Below, piece by piece: positions 1 to 10,908 of a stretch of 64,000 bases of DNA (the first letter of the stretch is position 1; every line of letters starts with the position of its first letter). The notes below the pieces were generated by a model. It was not told where the DNA came from. It saw only the letters and a list, made by a program, of their open reading frames with translations, and did no database searches. Origin of the DNA: Chionoecetes opilio (lineage: Eukaryota > Arthropoda > Malacostraca > Decapoda > Majidae); the NCBI GenBank assembly GCA_016584305.1, contig JACEEZ010000067.1:113501-177500 (forward strand), written 5' to 3'. Position numbers and translations under genes: made by a program.

Positions 1-54
1 GACCATGCACGTGACCCTCGATAGGTTACTGTGGGTCACACTCACACCGTCTGC

Positions 55-290
55 GTGGTTAATTGCAGATTAGAGCGCCAGTCAGGTTCTTCTGTGGTCG
101 GGCGTTCGATCCTCGCTCGCTTCCAGGGAATTTTTAGACAAATATGGGCAGTTACTGTCACCCTTGAGTAAGGGGATGGGGTGCGTGTGTGGTGTGCGAG
201 GTCCCAGCATTACCCAACGATCGGTCCGTTTTTCCTTTGTATTCCTTTTTAACATCAACAACAACAATCAACAAATAATAAATCAAATAT
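55..290 (+). repeat. Possible tRNA-derived SINE relic
   Basis: A B-box-like GCGTTCGATCC lies at about 102-112 and an AAC/AAT-rich tail at about 254-290, which is the layout of a tRNA-derived SINE. It does not belong to the main SINE family of this window (copies near 30, 33.5, 39, 47 and 47.8 kb), and no convincing A box is seen. The remainder of 1-320 holds nothing else recognisable. Confidence 0.3.
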
Positions 291-320
291 CAGTATAATT
301 AATGGCTTTGCATGGGGTCA

Positions 321-716
321 ATACACGCTTGGCGGAAAAACGACTGCATCATAATAATGTATACAGAATAGGATAAGAATCCTAGAATATTGTGACAGGT
401 ACCGGAGGAAGGAGAGGTTGATAAACTGACAGTAGTACTAGGAAAGAATATACTACTTGGAGGAGGAGGTGGAGGAAGAGGTGCAGGAGGAGGGGGAAGA
501 GGAGGAGAAAAATTGCAAGGTTGATTCCACACTGTATTACGTTAAAGCTTATGACCATAAAAAAATGATATAAACATAGTACGCATATTGGCTTATAAAA
601 AGTAACAAACATGTACTTTAATGTTTGCTAAGGGGTGGTGTGGGCAGTATAATTGTACTGAATGAAAATATAGAGTAAAGAAAAACTACATTAATGCAAC
701 CACTGTTCTACCTATG
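321..716. other. Intergenic, no gene seen
   Basis: The only structure is a GGA/GAG purine-rich run at about 461-512. Proline-rich translations on the opposite strand come from this run and are not supported as genes. Confidence 0.6.
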
Positions 717-724
717 AGAAGGAT

Positions 725-1238
725 TCTACAGAGCTGGGCACTAAATACATTGAATGTATTTAAATACTAAATACATGGGAGAAATGTATTTAAATACCAA
801 ATACTAAATACTAAATACATCAATTGTATTTAAATACATTTGTAAATACATTTTAAATACACTCAAATTTTAACATGTCCGAAAAAATTGGATTTTCTTA
901 GGATTTCCTTAGATTTTGGGTTTCCTTAGAAATTTCCTTCTCAGGCCTAAATTTCCTTAAAATAAGGAAATTTCCTTGAAAATGGAATCACTGGTTCACT
1001 GTAACATCAGGATTGCCAGATAGTTGGGAGGGCTTATGCCCAAATTACCTGATAAAAAAGTATTTACATTTTTATATTATGAGTATTTAAATACAATGTA
1101 TTTAAATACTCATAAAAGTATTTAAATACTGTATTTAAATACATGAAAACAAATGTATTTATAAATACAGTTCTAAATACCCAAATGTGTTTAAATACGT
1201 ATTTAAATACAAATATATTTAAATACTGCCCTGCTCTG
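725..1238. mobile_element. hAT-like MITE rich in ATTTAAATAC repeats
   Basis: Both ends carry inverted termini: CAGAGCTGGGCA at 729 and the reverse complement of CAGAGCAGGGCA ending at 1238. A near-identical 8-bp direct repeat flanks it, AGAAGGAT at 717-724 and AGAAGGAA at 1239-1246, which fits the 8-bp target duplication of hAT elements. The subterminal parts are arrays of TATTTAAATAC palindromes, and the centre at about 890-1070 has repeated TTTCCTTA motifs. There is no transposase, so it is non-autonomous. The exact left end (725 or 729) is uncertain. Confidence 0.55.
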
Positions 1239-1246
1239 AGAAGGAA

Positions 1247-4030
1247 GATAATGGAGTGCAGGAGAAAAATGTTACATCGTCATAAAAAAGCAAGACTGGT
1301 TTCTAGGCATTACGTCCATCCTCCTTTTATCTTTATAGACCAGCATTCTCATTTAATTATTTCTCCGTCTACCTGCTTTAAGACCTCATTAGTATAAACG
1401 TAACAGGTAAATATCTGCAATGGTATTGTGGTCTAATGGAAAATCATGTTGGTGCTTTAATTCCAGTTTTCCACACTACCCTTGCAGTTTCTATAATCAT
1501 CACTTGCAGTTTTCTCCTCCTTAACCTTCATACGAACAATCACGCTAAGAAAGGTGGATGTATGATAGAGTAAATTATCCTCTTCCACTAGTATATAAAT
1601 TCTACGCATGGGTGAGTAATGTTTTGAGTCCGTTCTTGGATATGAAATTCAGTCCCTTGATGTCAGTACCGTGCACTAAGGGTGACTAGCCAGCAGAGTC
1701 AAAGGCAGTCTAGCCTTTTGGGGGCCCTATGCGAAATGCTGTTTGGGGGCCCTATTTTGTGAAACTATGATGGCGGGATTCCAAGCCTTCTAAAAGCCGC
1801 TACTGGGGGTCAAACTCCTTAAACCATTCACTTTAAATCTCGCCCTCGCGTCGGACGACCAGTCAACGACTTGCCGGGAAAGTCATGCTGTCTCAGAAGC
1901 CGATCGTGGTTTGGTTCGGGCAGGCCCAGACCGTCGCCGTCGGTTCGTCGGAGTTTGTGGTAGCGCGCGCGGGGGGGTCTCGACTGTTAGGCCTATGCTC
2001 TAATACTAACTAGTAGTATATCACTCGGGTATACTTATCGTTCGATGTAAATCTTTGTGCCTTATTCCGATGTTATCACCATTAGTTTTATTAGATGTTC
2101 AATTTCTCAATATCGGAGGCATTCATAAGTAAGCAATCACCAGATGAAAGTGTAGCTTCAAACTCTACAGAATTGATTAGCCATAGCCGTAAACAGCCCT
2201 CGTGTCCTCTCTTCCGTTCCTCTCCTTTTTCTTTCCATCCCTGCGCCCGTGGAGGGCTTGTGACTATTCGTGTCAGATCGCAGCACTTGGGGCTTGGGAA
2301 ATCGTTGCGGGGCCCTTGTGCGATGGCGGCGACTCAGGCGCATGACGGCGAACCCAATGTGGCGGTTAAATTAGTTTTAGCTCCCGCGACTGTCAGCGAC
2401 TATCGCCGACATCGCGGACTAGTCGCTGATTGACGCCCTATGCTGGCCGACCCGACCAACCACGCCGGTTTTGGAGCTTCTGGCGCCCCCAAAATGGCGG
2501 CAGGTCCGCACCGACTGGATGACTCAGCAAGTCGTGACCGTCGGGTACGATTCGCGTGAGCTTTGTGCAACGGGGTTAAATATCATATTATTGTCAATTG
2601 GTGCACTTTGAAGACGGAAAGAAGAACTAGATTAAGAAATAACTTAAATAATGGCAGCTTGGGGGCTAGCCCCCTTGGCTCGGCTCCATCCGCCCTTTTT
2701 GCGCATATCCTTACCGAAACGCGGCCATGCAGCATCGTCCGTACACTGACCTATTGGAATCAGTGCCAGATTTGGGGTCAGAAACTATGGCTATGGCCCT
2801 GTTGCTGTTAATTTTTGGGACGATAGACACCATAAAACACGTCGGAAATAACAATAACCTCACGTTGTACCCCAACTCGCACCACGCAACCCCCTTTGAC
2901 TAATCCTACCCAAAAGGCCACGTTTCTGAACCACTAGACCATCAAACGGACGTACTATACACGTTTTAACAACCTAGCATTAGCCAACCCCTCGTAGAGA
3001 AAATAATGATTGCCCGCGGTGAGAGGAAAGCACAGATACCAATGCAATAAAAATAAGCTGGGTAAACAATAAGCTACTCGACCTCTACCTTCCTACAATA
3101 AAACGCCTCCGAAGTCGAATACGCAATGGAAACTCCAGTATTTGTTCCAAAATCTGAGGATAAACTGAAGATCTCATACTCCGTTAGAAATATACTCCGT
3201 TTAAAAAAAAAAGGTCCAATAGTAAAATTATACCAAGAATAATAACATTACTTAAAAAAACAGCAGCAAAGGTACATTTACTCCCTAGGCCTGACTGAGT
3301 TGTTTAATATATAGTATAGGGCCAAACCCCATTTTTTAAATGTAGTATGGTCCTAGGCTTAAAAAAAATCTGCTGGTGAAAAAAAAGACAAGTGGAATGA
3401 TAAACACACTTTCATATGTTGCAAGGGACACACCAAATGAAGTAGGGGAGGCAACTTTCGAATCCCCTCGATCCCTGCCCATCTAACCTACCCTTAACTA
3501 TCACTCCTTCAATACCCCGCCCAAAGTAAAAACAGCAATTAAAACATATCAAAAAACCCTCAAAGTACATTTCCTGGCTGTCCGGTGTGTATATCAGTTT
3601 TCCGCGAAATTTAATGCCATGCCGTCGCTCCTTTGCTAAGAAGTTTTGTTGTGAAATATACTGATGAAATTCCTGATGAAAAATTGAGCTCCCTGGGAAA
3701 CTGTCAAATATTTGATTTTTTGGCTAGCCATGCAGAAAATGCTGCCTGTTTGCAATCATATTATTGTCCACACTCCCTATGTACGTACTTGTTGATAAAT
3801 AACCCTTCTCCTATCACCAATTTTCACACCTTTCAGTTTGAAAAAATGCCAGGTGCGCTCTTAGAGGCAGGTTTTAATGCGAGAATAGGGTGTTGAATTT
3901 CGTGGGGCAAACCCCGGAGTGGAGTTGAGTTCAGGCAGCATGCAGTATAATAGTGGCGGTGGCAAGGAAGCCACACGGTATGTAGTACCTGTGAATAACC
4001 TTCTTTCCACTTTTGAGGGGTGGCCTGAGG
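1247..4030. other. Intergenic, no supported gene
   Basis: No coding region with recognisable homology is seen. A duplicated GGGGGCCCTAT motif at about 1719-1754 resembles the terminus of some hAT elements, but no matching right end could be placed. Region 1830-2560 is GC-rich and 3000-3550 is AT-rich with A-runs. Short open frames here look random. Confidence 0.5.
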
Positions 4031-5569
4031 CTGGTTTTAAAGCAAGGGGTGGAATGTGTGCAACTCCAACCTGTTTTGGGATTAGCAAAAAAGATCCTTA
4101 TATTGCGAGGGTGCTGTTTGACGGGATAACTGAGAGGAAGTAAGAGCTTGGAGATCGTGATGATTTCCAAGGCAACTCAGTATCAAGGTTATGGGACAAT
4201 TCGATAAGGAGCCAAGACTTGTTGCGGGTGCATGTTCTTTCGGCGACTGTGCGAACAGTAGATGAAGAGAGTCCAAGGAAAACAGATGCACGTGAAGTTT
4301 ATACTAAAACGAGGAAACCAAAGAATCAGTAGAAGAAGCGAAGAAATCTTTGCGGTAGAGAAAAAGAAACAAGAGTGATATCCGAGACACAAATGTCATT
4401 GGAAGAACTCAGATAAAAGGAGAACGATTTAGCAACGGAAGAAATCAAAAAACTGAGAAGAAGAAACTAAAGGATGTAACATCGCCATTGCCACGAGGTG
4501 CAGGAAAGGAAATCAGGATGCACAGTAAGAGGTTAAGAAGAGTAATCTTCCAAATAAATAAAAAATTAAAAACGAAGGCAAGCTGCAGCCAGGCGAGGTG
4601 GCTCAGAGCCATCTGCCGGGCCTCAAGGGCTCGTAATGCATTCCCCGGGCGAGAGCAGGACGCACCTCAGGAAGGAATGGAACGGAGGACCCGAACAAGA
4701 AAAGACACCCCCACAGGAAGGCCAAGGCCGCCAGCGCTCACCGAGCCGGCCGAGTGCAGCAGCAGCGGCCGCCCGCCACAGGCATGGAAGCCCAGGCACC
4801 GTGTCCGGCGGTCACGGCGGAGCGGCGACACGCCCCAGCAGGCCAAGGCCGCCCCGCCGCACCGGCCAGGAGCGCAGGCACTGTCCGCCGCACCGACGGC
4901 GCGACGTGCAGCCAGCGCAGCCGCCCCGCCAGGCCAGGCAGAGCCCAAGGCACGTCCGCCCGTCACCAAGGCGGCGACCGCACGCAGCACGCCAGGCGCA
5001 CCACGCACACGGCCGCCCCCAGAAGAAGTCCGGCAGCGCCCAACGAAGCGTCGGGGGGACGCGTGAGAGATTCAGCAAGTGGACCGGTAAGAGTGGAGCG
5101 GCGGCAGCTGTGGGAACGAGTCGGCCCAATGCGGCGCATGCAGTCGTCGGGCCCGGCGGCGCCACACTGAAGAAAGTGCAGAAGGACTTTCCCCAGCGTT
5201 GTCACTGAAGGCCGCCGCCGCGGAACGCCGTGACTTTCCCACTCGGTAGGTGCGCCGCGGGACCTCCCCGGCAGTTCCGCCGCGGGGATCGCCCTCAAGG
5301 GTTGCCTGCGCGAGGCAGAGGGTTGGAGGCACGGGCGAGAGTGACGCCACAGCCGAGCGTCGCCATGTGCTAGGCCCGGCGGTGCCAACATCCGGAAGCT
5401 CAAGAAAGAGTTTCCCGAAGTGGCGGTGACGGTGCCGCCTCTCCAGGACCGCGCCTCCCGCAGCGTCATGCTGAAGGGTCCGCGGCGCCAAGTGACCGGC
5501 GCCCTGGCACTCTTTGGCCCCCGCGGCCAAGGCCAGACTGCCTCGCGCAGCATCACCCACAATCCACCC

Positions 5570-5925
5570 CAATCCACCACCCCAACCACCACCCACACCA
5601 CCGTCCTAACCACCACCATCCCAACCACTACCGGTACTACCCGTCTAACTGTCTCAACCACCACCGTCCCAACCACCACTAACCCAATCACTGTCCACAC
5701 CACCTCCCCATCAACTACCCACACCACCACCCCATCCACAACTAACCCAATCACTATCCACACTACCGCCCCATCAACCATCCACACCACCTCCCCATCA
5801 ACTACCCACACCACCACCCCATCCACAACTAACCCAATCACTATCCACACTACCGCCCCATCAACCATCCACACCACCTCCCCATCAACTACCCACACCA
5901 CCGTTCCAACCACCACTAAAATTCC
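5570..5925 (+). repeat. Thr/Pro-codon minisatellite in KH copy A
   Basis: Imperfect tandem repeats built from ACC, ACT, CCA and CAC codons encode units such as PSTTHTTTPSTTNPITIHTT. Copy A holds one more 29-codon unit plus four extra codons than the matching stretch of copy B (about 11669-11925). All are whole codons, so the frame is kept. Confidence 0.75.
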
Positions 5926-6543
5926 CCTCCCCATTACTGTCGAAAAGCCCACCCAAAGCGCCGTCCTCCCTCCCGCCCTCAACGCCGAGGACTTTCCTTC
6001 CCGCAGGGCGGCACACGCAAGACGCCGCTCACCACATCTTCCCGCCCGCAACACCGCCCACTCCTCCACCAACACCACCACTCACAATCCTGCCCCTTCC
6101 CGCCCCTCTACAAGACGCCGCCAAATACATCCTTCTGCTCAAAACACCGCCCGCAATACCGCCCACCACAGCAACAATCCTCCCACCCATAACCGTAACT
6201 ATCCTCCCGCCTACTACCTTGACTATCCTCCCACCCATTACCACGACTATTACGCCCACCGTGACTATCCTCCCAGCTTCTATCATGACTATTACGCCCA
6301 TCCTAACTATCCTCCCGCCCATTACCGTGACTACTCTTCTACGTACCATCAAGACTATTACGCCCACCGCGGCGACGATCATCCCGCCCACTACCACAAC
6401 TATTCAGCCCAATATCATGACTATTACGCCCACTGCGACTCTCCTACCACCCACTACCACGACAACCCACCCGCCCACCACCGCGCCCGCAGAAGCCACC
6501 GCCCCACCCAGCCTCACGCCCACCCTTGAGGCACCTTGACCCC

Positions 6544-6549
6544 AATAAA
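6544..6549 (+). terminator. Polyadenylation signal AATAAA, KH copy A
   Basis: AATAAA lies only about 15 bases after the stop of the Tyr-rich frame (6529) and 5 bases after the stop of the Thr/Pro frame (6539). The same spacing is kept in copy B. Confidence 0.5.
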
Positions 6550-6705
6550 CTGACCTCATGTCATTGTATGTCAGGTCAACTATCTAACCCAGGATCACGT
6601 GACTTCCTTGCCGTGAAATCAACTGTATACATTTTTTTTGTTTTTTTGACGGAATTTAATTATGTATTCAGGAAATAAAAGGGATTTCTGTAGCAGCGTA
6701 GAATG

Positions 6706-7257
6706 ATTTTAAGTTAACCCTTTGAGGCCCAGAACGTAATTTTCATTGTACTTTGACTACCATAAGACGAATTTAATGAATATAAGGAATATTTTATAGC
6801 TATGACCTGTTTAGTACCCTTGTCCACGAGCTCATTTGGTATATTAAGCTACTTTTCGTAATTTTATGGCTAACAACAGACAATTTTATTTATTAATGGA
6901 AAGATCTGGGCGTGAAGGGGTTAATGTAAACTGAGTAAATTAAATATTTTTATTATTGACTTTCCTTCTGAACAAAAACTGTAATAGACTTATTATGCTC
7001 ATTCTATGTCACTTAATTGCCTGATTGGATAACGACATTATTTTGTTATTAACTTTAAATAATCTATGTAATATACTTTCCTGTATTTCTGAAGCAAATG
7101 AGTGGTTTTCCGCCGTGACAAAAGTCTGTCACTGTAATGATATTTTTCTTAACAATAAACTATGCAAGACAAAAAAAATCCAGCTTGTCCTTATCATATC
7201 CTTAAAAGTTACATATATTATTTACTTCTAACTCATTACTATTTTGTTACAGTATAT
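6706..7257. other. Intergenic, no gene seen
   Basis: AT-rich DNA where homology with the downstream flank of KH copy B has ended. Short open frames here have no recognisable similarity. Confidence 0.6.

Positions 7258-7323
<66 letters not shown>
7258..7323 (+). repeat. (TAG)22 microsatellite
   Basis: A perfect TAG trinucleotide run of 66 bp. On the minus strand it reads (CTA)n and lies just beyond the 3' end of the LINE at 7335-9421, so it may be that LINE's 3' tail, as CR1/L2-type LINEs often end in short tandem repeats. Confidence 0.95.
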
Positions 7324-7334
7324 GATAAGGAGGA

Positions 7335-9421
7335 GGATTTTACATAGGATTACATAGGAATAACAGACACCAGGAGACCTATTGGTCCATGACGAGGGTA
7401 TCTGCTGAACTACATACTACTAACTATCAACTACTTGTAAGAAAACAGTTGGAAAAGGATACCTTGTCCTTAAAAGAAGATAGGAACACGGAAGTTTCAT
7501 AGTGCAGAAAAATAGGGTATGAAATATACTAACTACAACTACCACTACCACTACAACTAATCGATCCGGGGGACTAAATATGAATTCGCAGGGCACTATC
7601 AATATCCATTTACTTTACAGTGCGCGTCAAGTCTGTTTTTAAATGTAGTTATTGTGCTGGCTTCGACAACATTTGTTGGTAACTTGTTCCATCGATCAAC
7701 ACTCTCACATTGAAATAATTTTTACGGAGATCAGTGATGCAACGTTGACCGTTTAGTTTTAAACCATTATTTCTTGTTGTCACTTGAGTTGAAAGCTCGA
7801 ATAGGTTCTCTTGATTAATGACATCAAATCCTTTTAGGATCTTAAAGGTTTCTATCAAGTCCCCACGGATTCTACGATCCTTTAAGGAAAACATATTAAG
7901 TTTCCGCAGTCTCTCTTCATAAGATGAATTTCGCTGAGATGGAATTTGTTTGGTTGCTCTTCTTTGCACTGATTCCAATTTTGCTTGGTCTTTTACGAAA
8001 CAGGGCGACCAGAATTGGACGGCATATTCCAAGTGTGGCCTAACCAAGGACGTGTATAATTGTGTCATTACTTTCGGAGTTTTGTGTTCAAAATTGCGTT
8101 TAATAAAGCCCAACATCATATTCGCCTTTTTACTGGCAGCTAGGCAATGCGGACTGGTTTTAAGATCATTACTGATGATGACACCTAAATCCTTTTCCTG
8201 CTGTACTTCAGTTAACGATTTATTTTGCATTTGATAGTTATATTTGAGGTTATCGTTGCCTATATGCATTACTTTACATCTATCGGAATTGAATTTCAAT
8301 AGCCATTTATCACTCCAGTCTGATAGTTTGTCGAGGTCACTTTGTATGAGTTCGCAGTTTTCTCTAGTATATGCTTTACCGCCTAATTTGGTGTCGTCTG
8401 CAAATTTCGATATTTTAGATACAAGTCCGCAGTCCAGATCGTTGATATATATCAGAAAAAGAGTGGGATCCAAGACCGAGCCCTGAGGCACCCCACTAGT
8501 AACATCTAACCAATCAGATGTTTCACCATTTATTACTACCCGTTGTTTACGATTTGAAAGCCAATCGCCAATCCATGAACATAGTTGCTCTCCCAAGCCA
8601 TGTGCCCTTAGCTTGGTCAAAAGTCGCTTATGGGGAACTGTATCGAAGGCTTTCTGAAAATCAAGGTATATTACATCCGAGGGAATTTTAGCGTCCCAGT
8701 TTGAATAAATGACATTAAAAAAATCCAGTAGGTTTGTTAAGCAGGATCTCTTATTTCGAAATCCATGCTGCGAGTTTAATATTGAGTTATTTTCATCGAG
8801 AAAAGACACTATTTTATCCCGCAATATTTTCTCAAATAGTTTAACAATCACAGACGTTAGACTAATTGGGCGATAATTACTTGCGAGGCTCTTACTCCCT
8901 TTCTTGAATATCGGTGTAACATTAGCTAATTTCCACATACTAGGAACATTTTTGTCCATTAGCGATTTATTGAGGATAATCTTTAGTGGAAGCGAAAGTT
9001 GACTGTGACATTCGCGAAGTAGTCGCGGCGAAATTTCGTCCACCCCCACGGATTTTGCTGGGTCAAGTTTCTGCAAATACTTTGATACTTCGTTTACTGT
9101 TATCTCTCCTATTTCCAATCTATCACTTTCGAGTCCCGCATACATGTTTACTGGTTCTGGTAATGGAGCTTCGTCTTCTTTAATAAATACCGCATTAAAG
9201 TAAGCATTGAGTACGACTGCCATGCTCTTATTATCATTTACCAAGATGTTATTTTTATCTTTCAGTGGCCTAATACTAGTTTTGACGTTTTTCTTACTTC
9301 GAACGTATTGAAAGAACCTTTTCGGGTTTGATTTGGATTCCTTTGCAATTTTTTCTTCATACTCGCGCTTTTTAGTTTTAATTAATCCCTTGCAACGTCG
9401 TTGGAAGGATACGAGGATCAT
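7335..9421 (-). mobile_element. CR1/L2-like LINE, 5'-truncated, open reverse transcriptase
   Basis: The minus strand carries an open frame of 590 codons (9421 down to 7649) covering the end of the endonuclease-RT linker, the reverse transcriptase and the C-terminal region of a non-LTR retrotransposon. Visible motifs are NYRPISLTS, YLDFQKAFDTVPH, SGVPQGSV and FADDTKL (the FADD box near 8385-8405), then RPHLEYAVQFWSP and QRRATKQ. The last is diagnostic of the CR1/L2 group. There is no stop or frameshift within the frame, unlike the other LINEs here, so this copy is fairly young. The apurinic endonuclease domain and any ORF1 are absent: sequence upstream of 9421 restarts at this element's own 3' end. 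Confidence 0.85.
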
Positions 9422-9994
9422 AGGAGTAACAGAGCACCAGGAGACCTATGGTCATAGCGAGGGTATCTGCTAATACATTACTAGTTACTATAACGTGATT
9501 GTAAGAAAAGTTGGAAAAGATACATGTCCCTAAAGAAGGATAGGAACATGGAAATTTGCATAGTGCAATGATAGGATATGAAAAAACTAACTACAATACC
9601 AACACTACAAAAGAAGAACGGGGGACCAAGGTACAATTCTGCACTATCTAGTGACCCATTTACTTTACAGTGCGCGTCAAGTCTGTTTTGAATAACCTAG
9701 TTATTGGTGTTGGAATCCGACAATTTGCTGGTACTGTTCATCGATCAACGACTCTAATTGAAATAATTTTCGGAGATCGGTGATGCAAGTTTACCGTTTA
9801 GTTTGAAACCATTATTCTGTGTTCACTTGAAGTTGAAGGAGCTCGAAAGTGTTCCTCATGATAATGCTCAAAACTTTTAGGATCTTAGGTTGCTATCAAG
9901 TCCACGAGATTTACGATCCTTAAGGAAAACATATAAGTTCCGAAGTCTCTACTTCAATAAGATGAATTTCGCAGAGATGGAATTTGTTTGGTTC
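9422..9994 (-). mobile_element. Second, indel-rich copy of the LINE 3' end
   Basis: Sequence matches 7340-7953 in the same orientation, including ACCAGGAGACCTAT and CATTTACTTTACAGTGCGCG, but with a small indel every 10-20 bases, so no frame survives. It abuts the upstream edge of the intact LINE. Either a decayed tandem copy or an unpolished assembly join. Confidence 0.75.
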
Positions 9995-9999
9995 GAGGA

Positions 10000-10265
10000 G
10001 AGAGAGTGGAGGAGGAGAGGAGGAGAGGAGGAGGAGTGTATGAAGCAATGTCGATGAAGAGGATAGGATGGACGACGATTTAGGAAGGAAGAAGGAAAAG
10101 GAAAGGAGCAGGAAGGAAGGATGAAAGGACAGGAGGAAGGAAGGTGAAGGAAGAAGGAATGAAGGAAGGAAGGAAGGAGGGAAAGGAAGGAAGGAAAAAG
10201 AACGGGAAAGGAATGAAGGAAGGAAGGAAAGGAAGGAAGGCAAAGATAGGCAGGAAGGAGGGCCA
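10000..10265. repeat. GGAAGG/GGAGGA purine-rich microsatellite
   Basis: About 260 bp of imperfect GGA, GGAA and GGAAG repeats between the LINE fragment and KH copy B. Ser/Phe/Pro-rich translations of the opposite strand are composition artefacts. Confidence 0.8.
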
Positions 10266-10299
10266 CAGGGCTATAACCTGACTCTGGGGTGGTGAGCTG

Positions 10300-10764
10300 G
10301 AGTTCGGCTAGTAGTGGACGTCCAACTCCAACCTGTTTTGGGGACTTAGAAAAAAAGATCCTAATTTGCGAGGGTGCCGTTTGACCAGCATTGAGAGCAA
10401 GTAAGATTGGAGACCGTGATGATTCCAAGGCGCAGACTCAAGTACAAGGTTATGCCGCACGACAGGAGCCCAAGGACTTGTGCGGCTGTATGCTACGTCA
10501 TTTCGGCGGCTGTGGACGCAGCTGACGCAAGAGAGAAGTCCAACCGGTAAGACAGAATGTACGTGGAAGTTTATACTAAAACGAGGAAACGGAGAAAGAT
10601 CAGTAGAAGATATCGAAGGAAAATGTAGAGAAAAGAAACGAAGAGTGAGTAATGTGAAGACACAAATGTCATAGAAGACCGATAAAATGCGAAGACGATT
10701 AGCCACGGAAGATCCAAACACTGAGCAGAAAGTAAGGATGTAAGACATCGCATTTGCCAGCGAG
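10300..10764. other. 5' flank of KH copy B, homologous to 4040-4490
   Basis: Starting near the shared motif AACTCCAACCTGTTTTGG (about 10322 here, about 4063 in the other copy), this stretch matches the flank of KH copy A. Both versions differ from each other by many short indels, so neither can be read as coding. It may hold 5' UTR, promoter or an upstream exon. Confidence 0.5.
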
Positions 10765-10908
10765 GTGCAGGAAGAAGGACATCAGGAAGCACAGGAAGAG
10801 GGAAGAAAGAGAAAACTACCCAAACTAAATAAAAATAAAAAACGGAAGGCCAAGCTGCGCCAGGCCGAGGTGGCTCAGGGCCTCGTGTCCGGGCCTCAGG
10901 GGCTCGTG

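Larger units (their letters stand above)
4040..6705 (+). pseudogene. KH-domain gene, copy A, 5' half disrupted
   Basis: This is a second copy of the gene at 10300-12718. From about 5340 to the end it is nearly identical to that copy: the second KH domain (GLGG loop), the Thr-rich segment and the Tyr/Pro-rich tail are open from about 5420 to 6529. Before about 5340 it differs by many one- and two-base indels that break the frame through the basic N-terminus and the first KH domain, although the GPGG loop region can still be followed near 5150. Copy A has 99 bp more Thr-rich repeat than copy B. The abrupt switch from noisy to clean at about 5340 suggests poor base quality rather than gradual decay, so this may be an intact duplicate or an assembly artefact. 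Downstream flanks of A and B differ after about 6705 and 12718. Confidence 0.55.

Noticed and set aside
4488..5208. Arg/Pro/Ala-rich open frames in KH copy A
   Set aside because: They are shadow frames of the GC-rich disrupted KH gene; the open frame of copy B defines the true reading.
6029..6397. Val/Ile/Gly-rich minus-strand frames opposite the KH tails (also 11884-12396 and longer frames nearby)
   Set aside because: Mirror images of the repetitive C-rich coding strand, without homology of their own.
7950..8486. Plus-strand frames over the LINE
   Set aside because: Antisense to a well-defined reverse transcriptase.
9920..10428. Ser/Phe/Pro-rich frames on the minus strand
   Set aside because: Translation of the GGAAGG microsatellite.
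10765..10908. KH copy B starting at 10765
   Set aside because: The first codon there is GTG; the first in-frame ATG is at 10909. The upstream codons may be coding only if an earlier exon exists.
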